From Bacteroidales bacterium UBA1680 (GTDB lineage Bacteria > Bacteroidota > Bacteroidia > Bacteroidales > UBA932), in assembly GCA_002320605.1 (NCBI GenBank), contig DCKG01000016.1:4841-68840 (forward strand): a DNA stretch of 64,000 bases, written 5' to 3'. The position numbers and the translations under genes are program-made. Position 1 is the first letter of the stretch, and each line of letters opens with the position of its first letter. Positions 1 to 9,039 of the stretch are shown piece after piece. The notes under the pieces were generated by a model. The model was not told where the DNA came from. It worked only from the letters and a program-made list of their open reading frames with translations, and made no database searches.

Positions 1-2310
1 TCCCGATGGAGACGCCCTGTGTATTGTTGAACAATATTAGAATAGGCGACAGGCAATGCGATGAACAAGGTGTCGAGTCTTGGATAGTTGAATCCCTCTC
101 CTACATATTTCCCTGTGGCAATGATAATGAATGGTTCAGAGTCGGGAATCTCTTGTAACAGCTCTATCGTCTGGCGTTTTTCCTTAACGGGTGCCGTACC
201 TATTAAACGTATGATATTGCGGCAGTAAGGTTTCAACATTTCTGCCAGAATATCTATGTGGTCTTTCCTTTTTGTCAGAATGATAGGGCAGCGACCTTCG
301 CTTAGGGAAGCAACTACATCCCCGATGATCAGTTGATTCCGGGCCTTGTCTACGGCTAGGTCTCTCAGATATTGAATAGCTGTCTTTTCTTCCAGAGCCC
401 GGAAAGAGGTGAATCTTGGAATAAGCACTCGATTGAATGACTGGTGGGCAATCTGCTCCTTTGCATCGGATTTGAACCGTATTGGTCCACATTGCATGAA
501 GACTATTGGCGTCATCCCATCTTGTCGGTAGGGGGTAGCAGACAATCCATAAACATGGCGAGCATTGATGTATTTTAGGACTCGTTCATATCCGATGGCT
601 GCAACATGATGGCATTCATCGACGATAACCATCCCATAATCCCGGACGAAGGGTTTGACTCCATCTTGGGACATCGCTGAGTTGAAAACGGCGATATCGA
701 TAATACCATGGAGTGTGTTCTGGGTTCCATCGAGGAGACCAATAGGATTATATGTTTTCCTCCCGCATTGCTCTTTCTTTTGCTCTTCTGGTTGAGGTTC
801 GTTGATAATCAAGAATTTCTCTATTTCGCTTTTCCATTGTTTCAGTAGTGCCTTGGAATGGACTAGGATCAAAGTGTTTATTCTTTTCCTTGCAATCATC
901 CCGATAGCCGCCACAGTCTTTCCAAAAGCTGTCGTTGCAGCAAGAATACCGTTGCTGTAGGCCAGCATTCGCTGAACAGCATCTTCTTGTTCATGCCGTA
1001 ACTGCCCTGTAAATCTTACATCTATCGGATGTCCCGCATTGGTTTGATCACTTTCTTCCCATGATGAAAAGTTGCTTTGTATCAATTCAATGACGGCATC
1101 CTCGCACCCTCTCGGCAATTTCAGGTAGTCATCAGTCATTTCATAACAAGAAACGACAGATGGTGTATTGTATAATGGTTTACGGGCATTCAACAGCTCA
1201 TAATACTTTGGATTCCGAAAAGATGCTAATCCTTTGAGATGCCTGATTACTTTCCCTGATACACTCCTTATTGGCACATATATGCCATTAGCACGGACAA
1301 TGTTGATCGTACCGTTGAAGTCTTCAAAGGAGATACTGTCAGGCTTGGGTGTCTCCCAGGGCTTTGATTCTGAAGAGTAGGATAGCTCCAAACTAAGATT
1401 ATGTTGTTCAAGCATAGCTGAGAGCTCGTCTCCCGATAGTTTTGCAACAGAAGACAATAAATTCCATTGATTTGGATATACTGTGAAACTCTCATCAACG
1501 AAAACGCTATTGCCATTCCGTCGAGCCATCCCTTGTAACGGAAGTGCAACCAAGTTACCAAATCCACCCTTGGGCAAGAAATCTTGGTTGGGGAAGAATC
1601 GGTCATAGGACGCCATTTCAAGTCGCACATTATTTTCCATGGCAGCACTGAGAATGGCGAACCCAAGCTTCCTGGCCTTAGCGGCCAGGACAGCCTCGCT
1701 AAAGAAGATCCATACGTGTGCGCCATTCCCAGAACGAGACCGTTCAATATAGGCGGGTATGCCCCATTCCTTGCAGATGCGCATGTACGAAAGGACATCT
1801 TCCTTATACCCATGCTCGCTATTTTTGTCATCGAAGTCTGCACAAAGGAAGAACATGGTATTGTCTTCAAGAATAGGATATATGTCGATAACATCCCTTT
1901 CTTTGGCATTCTTATCCAAATGTTTGCGAAGAAGGTTGTCATTCAATTGCACAAACTCTCTCAAAATACACCCTTCGCATTTATCTATGCTCATGGCATC
2001 CGGTCGACCAGCGGTTTTTGCACACGGGTTGATAGCCTACTTTCCCAGACTTGGATACGAACTGTTGAGCATAAACATCTTCCCGGCCGTGAAATAACTC
2101 GCGAAACAAGGCAACTCTCCTCTGTAATTCTGACTCTTTCTGTTCCGCTGTTAGCTTTTGGGGGTTCCTGGAGCAATACTGTGTGGATTCCGCTTCTGAC
2201 AAAGATGGAGCCCGTTGCGCCGCCCTCAATAGAGCGTTTTCTCGCTCCAATTCGCAAACTCTTTCGCGAAGACGCATGTTTTCATTGAAAAGTTCTTCGT
2301 ATGTCATCAT
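1..2310 (-). pseudogene. TOTE-type archaeo-eukaryotic primase plus superfamily 2 helicase, frameshifted and 3'-partial
   Basis: Two consecutive frames make one protein that runs off the left edge. The first part (1981-2310, 109 codons) has a leucine/glutamate-rich coiled coil followed by the typical start of the AEP-TOTE domain (ALFRELFHGREDVYA, then a Cys pair) and stops at 1981. Shifting by one base near 2003-2011 continues the Cys cluster (DKCEGC) and reads on without a stop to base 1. It shows the primase motifs CADFDDKN, RSRSGNGAHVWIFF and DRFFPNQDFLPKGG, then a helicase with Walker A TTAFGKTVAA (about 950) and DECHH (about 625), and ends in the QQYTGRLHR helicase motif VI at the edge. 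Proteins of this architecture belong to the TOTE conflict systems, predicted nucleic-acid-targeting defence modules. The shift is either a disabling mutation or a read error. The family assignment is firm; whether the gene is alive is not. Confidence 0.85.
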
Positions 2311-2391
2311 GGCGTGGGTTAATTCTTCTAATCCGGAATATAAAATTCATAGAAATATTCCCCTTAGGTAAGTTTGCAAGGCCTTTCAAAA

Positions 2392-2592
2392 CTATCTCTG
2401 AAGTCTCCTATGAAGGAGTTCGATGTATGCAGTCTTAAGCTTTGCTATTTCGGCTAGGTGCATGGTGAGTTCCCCGTTTTCGGGCAACACGGACAATATC
2501 ACAAAATCAACCAGCGTAAGTCCACGCTCCTTCCGTAGGAATTTCAATGTCAAAGATATGACGTTATTAATAATAATTACATTCGCTTGGAT
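2392..2592 (-). other. Open, coding-looking remnant of unknown origin
   Basis: A 66-codon open stretch on the minus strand ends at 2392. It reads as plausible protein (for example FLRKERGLTLVDFVILSVLP, then MHLAEIAKLKTAY), but has no upstream ATG; the first ATG is deep inside. A TAnnTTTG-like -7 element (TATCTTTG on the minus strand, 2551-2558) lies within it. I do not recognise a family. It may be the 3' end of a deleted gene or chance. Confidence 0.2.
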
Positions 2593-2666
2593 TTAAATAT
2601 AAGAAATAAAAACAAAACTACATCACCACGAATGTAGATTCATTGTATGCATCTTGATTACATTCG
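2577..2666. repeat. Cluster of three TACATTCG octamers, two as an inverted pair
   Basis: TTACATTCG occurs at 2577-2585 and 2658-2666, with the reverse complement CGAATGTA at 2629-2636. The last two form an inverted repeat with centres 30 bp apart in very AT-rich DNA. The arrangement resembles the operator-like arrays in front of the ATPase genes of this window, but no intact gene follows it on either strand. Confidence 0.5.
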
Positions 2667-2717
2667 AAAGCATGTAAATGCAGAACCCCATCTTACGCCA
2701 GGTATGTTGTACGAACA

Positions 2718-2921
2718 TCAGTCCTCGCAGGTCACCGCCGCACCATAGCCAACTGTCTCTCTTCGAAGCTTACGTCTCAGCCACATACGAATGTCTCTTT
2801 GCAGGTCACTCGGGAGTGAGTGTGGTTTATAGGGCGGTGTAGTGGGAGATGACCGATTTTTGCCAGCCTTAACAAGCCGCCAAAAGTCACAGCAATCCCA
2901 ACGCAGGCCACTCAGAGGCAT
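2718..2921 (-). other. Recurrent Bacteroidales element, probably non-coding
   Basis: A 67-codon frame is open here, but a second minus-strand frame of the same DNA gives KIGHLPLHRPINHTHSRV, a string I recall from many short hypothetical proteins in Bacteroidales. Conservation readable in two frames suggests that the DNA or an RNA is conserved and not a protein. It is followed by a non-genic stretch. Treat it as a dispersed element or structured RNA candidate; the recall cannot be checked here. Confidence 0.3.
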
Positions 2922-3009
2922 TTCGCCTCCCGGGTGATTTGCAAGGAGGAGACTTGAAGGTCGATGAGGAAGACTTTGAAATTAATGGAATTATGAATAT
3001 TTTCAAGCC

Positions 3010-3132
3010 ATGCTTTACAAGATTCTATCGATTATCGCTCAAATCATCTGCGGGGCGGCGTTGATTCTCTTTTATATGGGTTTGCTCATGGATTTTATCC
3101 ACGAGTATTGGCATCATGACCGGACTTCATAA
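3010..3132 (+). CDS. Possible 40-residue single-pass membrane peptide
   Basis: ATG at 3010 opens a 40-codon frame ending with TAA at 3132. The product starts with a short basic N-terminus, has one strongly hydrophobic segment (about residues 5-26, LSIIAQIICGAALILFYMGL), and ends in a polar tail rich in His and acidic residues (DFIHEYWHHDR). No clear ribosome binding site or -7 element is visible, though Bacteroidetes often lack the former. It could be a real small membrane protein or chance; it is the only plausible gene between 2311 and 3334. Confidence 0.35.
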   Translation: MLYKILSIIAQIICGAALILFYMGLLMDFIHEYWHHDRTS

Positions 3133-3261
3133 CCGTGTTCATTTTAAATGCAGTATATTCAGCAATTTGCCAGTCAGGTATTGTAGGCTTTTCCCAATTT
3201 AGCTATATTTGAGATGTCCCAAGTATGGAACTCGCGAGCCTGCTAAAAGCAGCTAAGCATA

Positions 3262-3297
3262 TCAAAAAAGGCATTTCTTCGGAGGAGCCTTTTTTGA
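3262..3297 (-). terminator. Rho-independent terminator, usable in both directions
   Basis: An 11-bp perfect stem (TCAAAAAAGGC at 3262-3272 pairing with GCCTTTTTTGA at 3287-3297) with a 14-base loop carries U-runs on both strands. It lies 38 bp past the stop codon of the thioesterase gene on the minus strand. Confidence 0.75.
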
Positions 3298-3334
3298 TTT
3301 CAGCGGATATTTCGGGAGCTGGAATTTTGTTGCT

Positions 3335-3721
3335 TTACGCCAGCTTCGAGTCTGTCTTTGCCTGGAACTTGGCTACGTTGATGATAAAGCGTTCGTGTGT
3401 GCCTTCTCCGATGAGTCCCTTTTCATCATAGGCCTTGACACTGAAGACGAGGCGCCTTCCGTCTATCTGGATCAGCTCTGAGTCGCACCAGACCTTCATT
3501 CCTACAGGCGTAGAACTTACATGCTTGATGTTCACTGCGGTACCGACGGTCTCGCAGCCCTCTTCGAGATAAGGCTGAACGCTCAGCCTGGATGTCCTTT
3601 CCATGATGGTTACCATCATCGGGGTTGCGAACACCCTGACGGTGCCGCTGCCGAGATGGTTTGCGCAAAGCTCGGGAGTGACTATCTCCTCCTGATATCC
3701 CTTGATTCCTGTTGTAAGCAT
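3335..3721 (-). CDS. FlK-like hotdog-fold thioesterase
   Basis: 128 residues, the usual size for the small FlK-type acyl-CoA thioesterases. The catalytic triad of fluoroacetyl-CoA thioesterase (Thr42, Glu50, His76) has exact spacing equivalents here: Thr33 in FATPMM, Glu41 in TIMERTS and His67 in NIKHVS. The hotdog pattern GTAVNIKHVSSTPVGM and the C-terminal FSVKAYDEKGLIGEGTHERFI also fit. Bacteroidales homologues are of unknown substrate and are often mislabelled as dihydrolipoamide acyltransferases; fluoroacetyl-CoA itself is not implied. The product is likely a cytosolic housekeeping hydrolase of short or misformed acyl-CoA. The gene is monocistronic, with the terminator at 3262-3297 downstream and the trpA remnant upstream. 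Confidence 0.85.
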   Translation of the reverse strand: MLTTGIKGYQEEIVTPELCANHLGSGTVRVFATPMMVTIMERTSRLSVQPYLEEGCETVGTAVNIKHVSSTPVGMKVWCDSELIQIDGRRLVFSVKAYDEKGLIGEGTHERFIINVAKFQAKTDSKLA

Positions 3722-3854
3722 ATTCTTATGAATTTTTTAAATGTAGCTATTTTTTATGAATATGCCAACACAGGCATCCCGATACCGTCATTTTACTCAG
3801 GGGAGATGCCACCATCGAGGCGCATGGATGAGGGGATTGTCCCCGGAGCGTCAT

Positions 3855-4304
3855 TCACATGCCGATGTCTGACTTCAGCCTGGAGATGGCTTTCTGGGCA
3901 TCGCCGTCATTCTGGTCCAGCGGCGTGACGAAGCGACTGCCGATAATCCCACCGGAGGCATGGGCGCAGGCAGCGTCGAAATCTTTCTGAGCCCCAGTCG
4001 TCGCAGCCGAAGAGGCCATGTATATTAATCCGGAAGTGTTCTCGTCTATCAGTAGGACACGCTCTATGCTTGTCTCAGGAGTGATCAGCATTATCATTCG
4101 CAGATTGAAGCGATCTGCGACGGGCTTGTATTCTGTGATGTAGTCCCTGAACGACATTCCATTGCGAAGGGCTTTCACTGCAGCATCTTGTATCACAGGG
4201 CCATCCGCCATCGGATCGCTGAACGGTATCCCGATCTTTATCATGTTCACGCCATTGCGCTCAAGAGTCCGAATCACATCGGCGGTGCCGATCGGCACCG
4301 CCAC
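3855..4304 (-). pseudogene. trpA: Decayed tryptophan synthase alpha subunit
   Basis: The 149-residue frame is recognisably TrpA but only about 57% of the normal length of about 260. Compared with Bacteroidetes TrpA it lacks the N-terminus, then keeps IRTLERNGV through GIPFSDPMADGPVIQDAA and ALRNGMS. It loses about 45 residues covering the GYLNPI and PDLP segments, resumes at IMLITPETS to SSAATTGAQKDF, loses about 30 more residues (VGFGIS region), and ends with the true C-terminus ASGGIIGSRFV. All deletions are in frame. The catalytic Glu49 equivalent is Lys (MIKIGIPF instead of MIEVGIPF), while the Asp60 equivalent remains. It cannot be an active lyase. No other trp gene is nearby. It starts just after the stop of the TonB-dependent receptor gene, at a 22-bp palindrome. 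Confidence 0.85.
4281..4302. repeat. 22-bp perfect palindrome at the trpA deletion joint
   Basis: GGCGGTGCCGA is followed directly by its reverse complement. The palindrome encodes the odd N-terminal residues of the trpA remnant and lies 28 bp after the stop of the TonB-dependent receptor gene. It may be the receptor gene's transcript-end hairpin (there is no U-run) or a scar of the deletion. Confidence 0.7.
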
Positions 4305-4329
4305 GTTTGCAATAAGGGAGATTCAGGTT

Positions 4330-6630
4330 TCAGTATTGGAACTTCACGCCGAGGAAGAACATGCGGGGGGTGCCGGGGCCGTAAATGTAGTCGGCGTCCC
4401 GGTCCGGCCCCTTGTCGAAGTCGTTCTGGTAGGCGTTGAAGATGTTCTGGACACCGGCGTTGAGTTCCAAGATCACGTTCTTGTAGAGGCTGAAGTCATA
4501 GCTGGTCTTGAAATTCATTTCCATGAAGCCCTTAGTCTTCTCCGTGCGGTCTGCTGCAATGACACCCTTGTGGTGTTCGACCAGCATGCTGCCGGTGTAG
4601 TTGCCGGACAGGGCGAGATCCCAGTCCGCAACCGGTGATGAAGACAGGGAGAAATAGCCGTACACGTTCGGTGTCCGGAACAGCCGTTTTTCTGCAGGAA
4701 GCGAAGCGTCTTCACTCCACGTGCGCGCATCCAGATACTCCGCGCGCTGGATCGTTCCGCCAGCTTGGAACTGGAAATATTTCCGCCAGGCAATCTTGCC
4801 TTCGAGGATTCCGCCGTAGACATGGGCTCCGGATTCGTTCACGCGGTATTTGTACAGTTTGTCTCCTTCTGTCTTTTCTTCAAAAGCAAAGACGTTGTTC
4901 AAACGGGTGAAGAAGCCCTCCACCAGCAAGTTCCCCTGCCAGTCGTCCCAGTTCTTGTACAGGTCGGCGGAGAGGTTGATGCTGTGGGACTTCTCTTCTT
5001 TCAGTCCGTCGGAAAGCCGGATGAAAGCCATCACACCGTCTCCGACCGCTTCGATGTGCAGGTCCTCGTCGAACGCCTGCGGAGCCCGGAAGCCGGACGA
5101 ATAGCTGGCCCGGAGGTTCACGTTCTTCGTCGGGTTGTACCGGAAGTTGACCCTTGGACTGAATATGACGTGCCTCAGCATGCTGTGCTTGTCGAAACGT
5201 CCCCCCAGCAGGAGGCTCACCTTTTCGCTCTTCCACTCGTTCTGGAAGAAGAAGCTTCCCGTGCTCGCGATCTGGTCGATCTTGCGGTTGTAGCCCCACA
5301 TGTCATCGTGCAGCCGATCCTGGTTGAACTCCACGCCCAGCGTCAGGTCTGCAGGCAGGAACAGGAGGTTGTGGAACCGGTAGTCGTACTGGGTGCCCGC
5401 AACCCAGGTCAGATCCTTTGTGGCACCGTAGGCGTTCAGGTTTTTCCCGCTCCCGTAATAGCTGTCTCTCGCCACATGCTGGGCGGATGCGAAAGTGCTC
5501 AGCTTGTGCCGGTAGTTTGGGGACAGCCAGTCGAACTTCACGTTCCCGGAATTGATGTCGTGCTTGAGTTCCTCGGCGATCTCCGCCTCGTGGGGCGGAC
5601 GGGCGATCTGGTCTCCGCCGCGGCGGTATTCATGCATATGGTGATATTCAAAGGTCAGTTTCGAATAGTCCCCTGTCTTCAGGAAAGACTTCATGCCCAC
5701 CATCTGGTTCTTCAGCCGGGGCATTTCCGTGAAGCCGTCCCCGTCGTGGTCGTAACCCTGCCTGTCCCGGATCTGGCTGAAGACCGAGATGCCGAGATTG
5801 TTGTCGGCGGTGACGAAGGAGGAGTTGACCGTCGTGTTGTTGTCCACGGAGGACAGACCGCCGATGCCCGTGACGGTGTGGGCAACGGTTCCGGAATTCC
5901 GCGTCGGTTCCTTGGTGATGATGTTTATGGTGCCGCCGATCGCAGACGAGCCGAACAGGGCGGAACCGCCTCCCCGCATCACCTCTACCCGGTCGACCAT
6001 GCTCGTGGGGATCTGGTCCAGTCCGTACACCCCGGCCAGCGCACTGAACACGGGACGGGAGTCGATGAGGATCTGGGAGTAATGACCGTCGAGTCCGTTG
6101 ATCCTGACCTGCTTGAAGCCGCAGTTCTGGCAGTTCGTCTCCACCCGGAGACCCGGCTGGAAGTTCAGGCCTTCCGCCAGGCAAGCGGACTGGGTGTTCT
6201 CGAACAACTTGGGTGTCATCACGCTGACCAGCGTCGGAGCCAGTCTGCGGGTGGTTTCCGAACGGTTGGCCGAAACAACCACTTCGTCGATTTCTTCGGA
6301 GTCTTCTTCGATTTCAAAATTCACCACAAGAACCTCTCCTTTTTTGAGCGTGACTTCCTTGCTTGCCGTCAGATAACCGACTCCGGATGCCTCGATGACA
6401 AATTTTCCGGGCGGGACATTTCTGAGAATATAGGCGCCAGATTCGTCCGTGGAGGTTCCGATCATCGTTCCTTTGAGGGATATGATCAGAAACGGCAGTT
6501 TTTCCTGCGTTTCCAGATTCACGACATGGCCTCTGACCGTGGCTCTCTCCCGGATTTCGACATCATTTCCATGAGCCGTCGCCATCGTGCCCAGCAGTAT
6601 GGCGAAGACAATAAGGTATTTTTTCATCAT
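4330..6630 (-). CDS. TonB-dependent outer-membrane receptor
   Basis: 766 residues. A signal peptide covers about residues 1-21 (ends ATAHG). A carboxypeptidase-D-like regulatory domain follows at about 29-110 (VRGHVVNLETQEKLPF to VNFEIEED), then a TonB-box-like EIDEVVVSANR, a plug domain (QVRINGLDGHYSQILID, then VEVMRGGGSALFGSSAIGGTINII) and a 22-strand barrel ending in an aromatic residue (GVKFQY). The plug contains a Cys pair (NCQNCGF) shared by a Bacteroidetes receptor group near BtuB/HmuR-type receptors. The substrate cannot be read from the sequence; a metal chelate, haem or corrinoid is more likely than a glycan, since no SusD partner is adjacent. It is transcribed alone from a promoter at 6647-6677, with a palindrome over the -33 region. 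Confidence 0.9.
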   Translation of the reverse strand: MMKKYLIVFAILLGTMATAHGNDVEIRERATVRGHVVNLETQEKLPFLIISLKGTMIGTSTDESGAYILRNVPPGKFVIEASGVGYLTASKEVTLKKGEVLVVNFEIEEDSEEIDEVVVSANRSETTRRLAPTLVSVMTPKLFENTQSACLAEGLNFQPGLRVETNCQNCGFKQVRINGLDGHYSQILIDSRPVFSALAGVYGLDQIPTSMVDRVEVMRGGGSALFGSSAIGGTINIITKEPTRNSGTVAHTVTGIGGLSSVDNNTTVNSSFVTADNNLGISVFSQIRDRQGYDHDGDGFTEMPRLKNQMVGMKSFLKTGDYSKLTFEYHHMHEYRRGGDQIARPPHEAEIAEELKHDINSGNVKFDWLSPNYRHKLSTFASAQHVARDSYYGSGKNLNAYGATKDLTWVAGTQYDYRFHNLLFLPADLTLGVEFNQDRLHDDMWGYNRKIDQIASTGSFFFQNEWKSEKVSLLLGGRFDKHSMLRHVIFSPRVNFRYNPTKNVNLRASYSSGFRAPQAFDEDLHIEAVGDGVMAFIRLSDGLKEEKSHSINLSADLYKNWDDWQGNLLVEGFFTRLNNVFAFEEKTEGDKLYKYRVNESGAHVYGGILEGKIAWRKYFQFQAGGTIQRAEYLDARTWSEDASLPAEKRLFRTPNVYGYFSLSSSPVADWDLALSGNYTGSMLVEHHKGVIAADRTEKTKGFMEMNFKTSYDFSLYKNVILELNAGVQNIFNAYQNDFDKGPDRDADYIYGPGTPRMFFLGVKFQY

Positions 6631-6646
6631 AGTTTACTTTCGGGTG

Positions 6647-6699
6647 CAAAGGTAGGCCTTGGGACGGCGCAAAACAATCCCTATTTGTTATGATAGGGA
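6647..6699 (-). promoter_or_regulatory. Promoter and operator-like palindrome of the TonB-dependent receptor gene
   Basis: On the minus strand TACCTTTG (6647-6654) matches the -7 consensus TAnnTTTG, and TTG at 6675-6677 is a -33 element 20 bp upstream. TCCCTAT (6678-6684) and ATAGGGA (6693-6699) form a 7-bp inverted repeat with an 8-base spacer abutting the -33 element, a position suited to a repressor or activator. Confidence 0.6.
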
Positions 6700-6787
6700 C
6701 GGGTGGTGTATGTATTCCCAGGAAGCTGCTTGATGAAGAAAGGATTGACCAACTTAATCTGAGTTTTGCAGTGTTTTGTGCTAATAA

Positions 6788-7553
6788 AAGGTCCACAACA
6801 ACGGCGGACGGAGGTATGCATCCACGCAGCCTTACACGGTGGACGATGGCGAGAAAGCTCTGCAAGAGGCGAAGAAAACGATAGCCCGAATTGAGCGTAC
6901 TCTTCAGAATACCCCCCATAGTATCCTTGGAGGCATATATGACAGAATAGGGTTTATGGCCATCAAGGATGATATTCTACGACATCTGGTTATCGCGAGA
7001 GTGTGCCAGCCACAAAGCAAAGTCGCAAAGGTGGAGTATTTTAAATCATACTTTGACGAGGATGTGCGGCCGCATAACATCTATCGCTATATGGGTAAGC
7101 TGTACAATACGCAGCAGGAGCTTGTCCGACAGATAAGCGTAAAGCATACGATGAAGGTTCTTGGCGGCCGGATAGGACTCGTCTTCTACGACGTAACGAC
7201 AGTCGATGCCACAAAAGGATGACGAACTGCGTCAGGCCGGCTTTTCAAAGGATGGCAAAACGGCAGAATCCCAAATCGTCCTCGGACTGCTGGTTAGCGA
7301 GGATGGATGTCCACTGTCGTACTCCATCTTCAACGGTCGTCAATATGAAAGTCGCACGATGATACCGATAATTGATGACTTCGTCCAGCGGTTCAACCTG
7401 AAAGACTGGATGCTGTCCATTGCCAAGACCATAACGACTCTCCGGATACGACTCCCAAATGGATCCGTCTATACAGAGACACTCTACACAACGCCCCAAC
7501 AAGAGGCAATCAAACCACTACTGGATGCCCTTGAACAAGCATCGCACGAGTAG
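6788..7553 (+). pseudogene. IS1634-type transposase remnant
   Basis: Fragments of an IS4-superfamily DDE transposase of the IS1634 group. The first frame (6788-7222) gives ILGGIYDRIGFMAIKDD and ends in the first-Asp motif VFYDVTT. A frameshift near 7205-7220 moves into the second frame (7206-7553) with DDELRQAGFSKDGK and QIVLGLLVSEDGCPLSY. After FNLKDW the sequence jumps straight to the C-terminal TITTLRIRLPNGSVYT and QQEAIKPLLDAL, so about 250 residues with the second Asp and the Glu are missing. The N-terminus is also cut by a stop at 6785. The element is dead. No terminal inverted repeats or target duplication were identified. Confidence 0.85.
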
Positions 7554-7590
7554 GGTGACGCATTGTCAAAGTCAGGAAAAACAAATGTCT

Positions 7591-9039
7591 TTAATAATAT
7601 TTCCGTTCCTGCCGGTAGAGGGCGATGAATATGAATATCATTATGGTGAATGCCCAGAGCGATGAGCCGCCGTAGCTAAGCAGCGGCAGCGGGATGCCGA
7701 TCACTGGCATTATGCCGATGGTCATGCCGATGTTGATGAACAGGTGCATGAATATGCAAGATGCGACGCAATAGCCATAAATCCTGGAAAAAGCAGCCCT
7801 GCACTGCTCGGCATCACGAATGATGCGATATATTAAAGAGACGTATAGCAATATGACAGCAAGGCATCCCAGAAAGCCCCATTCTTCTCCGATGGTGCAG
7901 AAGATGAAGTCCGTGCTCTGTTCCGGCACGAATCCGAACGTCGTCTGGGTTCCGTTCAGGAATCCTTTGCCGAAGAGGCCGCCGGAACCTATGGCAATCA
8001 TGGACTGGTTTACGTTGTAGCCTACCCCGGCAGGGTCGTCTTTCATTCCCAGGAGCACCTCTATTCTCTGTCTCTGATGATCTTGGAGCACATTGGTGAA
8101 TATGAAAGAACTGGAAATGACAAGTATGATTCCGGCGAGTGCGGCCAGCGAGGAAATGGACATGAATCTGTTTTTTGACTTGTAGCCTTTTATCAGATAA
8201 ATAGCCGCCTCGACCACTATTATGCCAATGAGGACGTATCCCATGTCCAGCTCCGCCATGGCGGAGCCAGGCTTGAAAATGAGCTTCTGAAGCCAAGGAA
8301 GGAAGCAGAGGACCAGGAATATTCCGAATTCCAGGAAAGCTCCTTTTCCCAGCCTCCCGGAGTTCAGCCAGTTGCAGAACAGCACTACGCCTAGGAGCAC
8401 CATTATTGAAAGGTAGACGGATGTGGTGAGCGTAAGTATGAATAGCAGGACGGCCATTCCAATGGCGACCAGCCACCATCCCGAAAGGCCTTCCCTGTAA
8501 AGCACGAATATAAAACCTACGTACACGAGCGCAGAACCAGTCTCGCTTTCCGCCAGGATGACCGCCATAGGCAGTAATATTACGAATGCGGCCAAGATGA
8601 AATCCTTGAAGCGAGTTATCCTGAAATTCGCTTGGCTCATGATGAGAGCCAGCACCAACGAAGTAGTGATCTTTGAGATTTCAGCTGGCTGGAACTTCAC
8701 GGGGCCGAATTCGAACCACGATTTGGAGCCTTTGACTTCTTGCCCCAGGAAAATCACGGCTACGAGCAGCCCTATCACGAATATGTAAGAGGGTATGGGA
8801 ATGGTTTCCCATAGTCGCGGGCTGATGACAAATAGTATCAGGGCTGCCAGGCCTATGGCGGTGAGTATCCAAACGAATTGCTTCCCGCAGCGATAGTTGA
8901 AATCGAAGATGGTGTTCGGCCCAGCGGAATGAATGGAGGCGTAGATGTTCAGCCAGCCGATGAAGATCAGGAGCAGGTAGCATATTACCAGCCGCCAATC
9001 AATGCTCTTGCGCATCCCTCTGTCCGAAAAATTCGTCAT
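7591..9039 (-). CDS. rodA: RodA, peptidoglycan glycosyltransferase of the elongasome
   Basis: 482 residues with about ten membrane segments, of the SEDS family. Diagnostic stretches are the loop GQEVKGSKSWFEFGPVKFQPAEISK, the conserved VGYNVNQSMIAIGSGGLFGKGF and the C-terminal GIPLPLLSYGGSSLWAF. The protein polymerises lipid II during lateral growth and works as a pair with PBP2. It is the last gene of mreB-mreC-mreD-mrdA-rodA, and its ATG overlaps the mrdA stop by 4 bp (ATGA), indicating translational coupling. About 120 residues longer than E. coli RodA, mainly in the central membrane part, which is usual in Bacteroidetes. The next feature downstream is the IS remnant on the opposite strand. 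Confidence 0.95.
   Translation of the reverse strand: MTNFSDRGMRKSIDWRLVICYLLLIFIGWLNIYASIHSAGPNTIFDFNYRCGKQFVWILTAIGLAALILFVISPRLWETIPIPSYIFVIGLLVAVIFLGQEVKGSKSWFEFGPVKFQPAEISKITTSLVLALIMSQANFRITRFKDFILAAFVILLPMAVILAESETGSALVYVGFIFVLYREGLSGWWLVAIGMAVLLFILTLTTSVYLSIMVLLGVVLFCNWLNSGRLGKGAFLEFGIFLVLCFLPWLQKLIFKPGSAMAELDMGYVLIGIIVVEAAIYLIKGYKSKNRFMSISSLAALAGIILVISSSFIFTNVLQDHQRQRIEVLLGMKDDPAGVGYNVNQSMIAIGSGGLFGKGFLNGTQTTFGFVPEQSTDFIFCTIGEEWGFLGCLAVILLYVSLIYRIIRDAEQCRAAFSRIYGYCVASCIFMHLFINIGMTIGIMPVIGIPLPLLSYGGSSLWAFTIMIFIFIALYRQERKYY

Noticed and set aside
1268..2288. Several overlapping frames on both strands in the TOTE region
   Set aside because: They are the wrong frames of the primase-helicase; the frame with all motifs is the one described.
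4765..6693. A 642-codon plus-strand frame opposite the TonB-dependent receptor gene
   Set aside because: Antisense shadow of a GC-rich coding frame; its translation is low-complexity Val/Glu/Arg with no domain.
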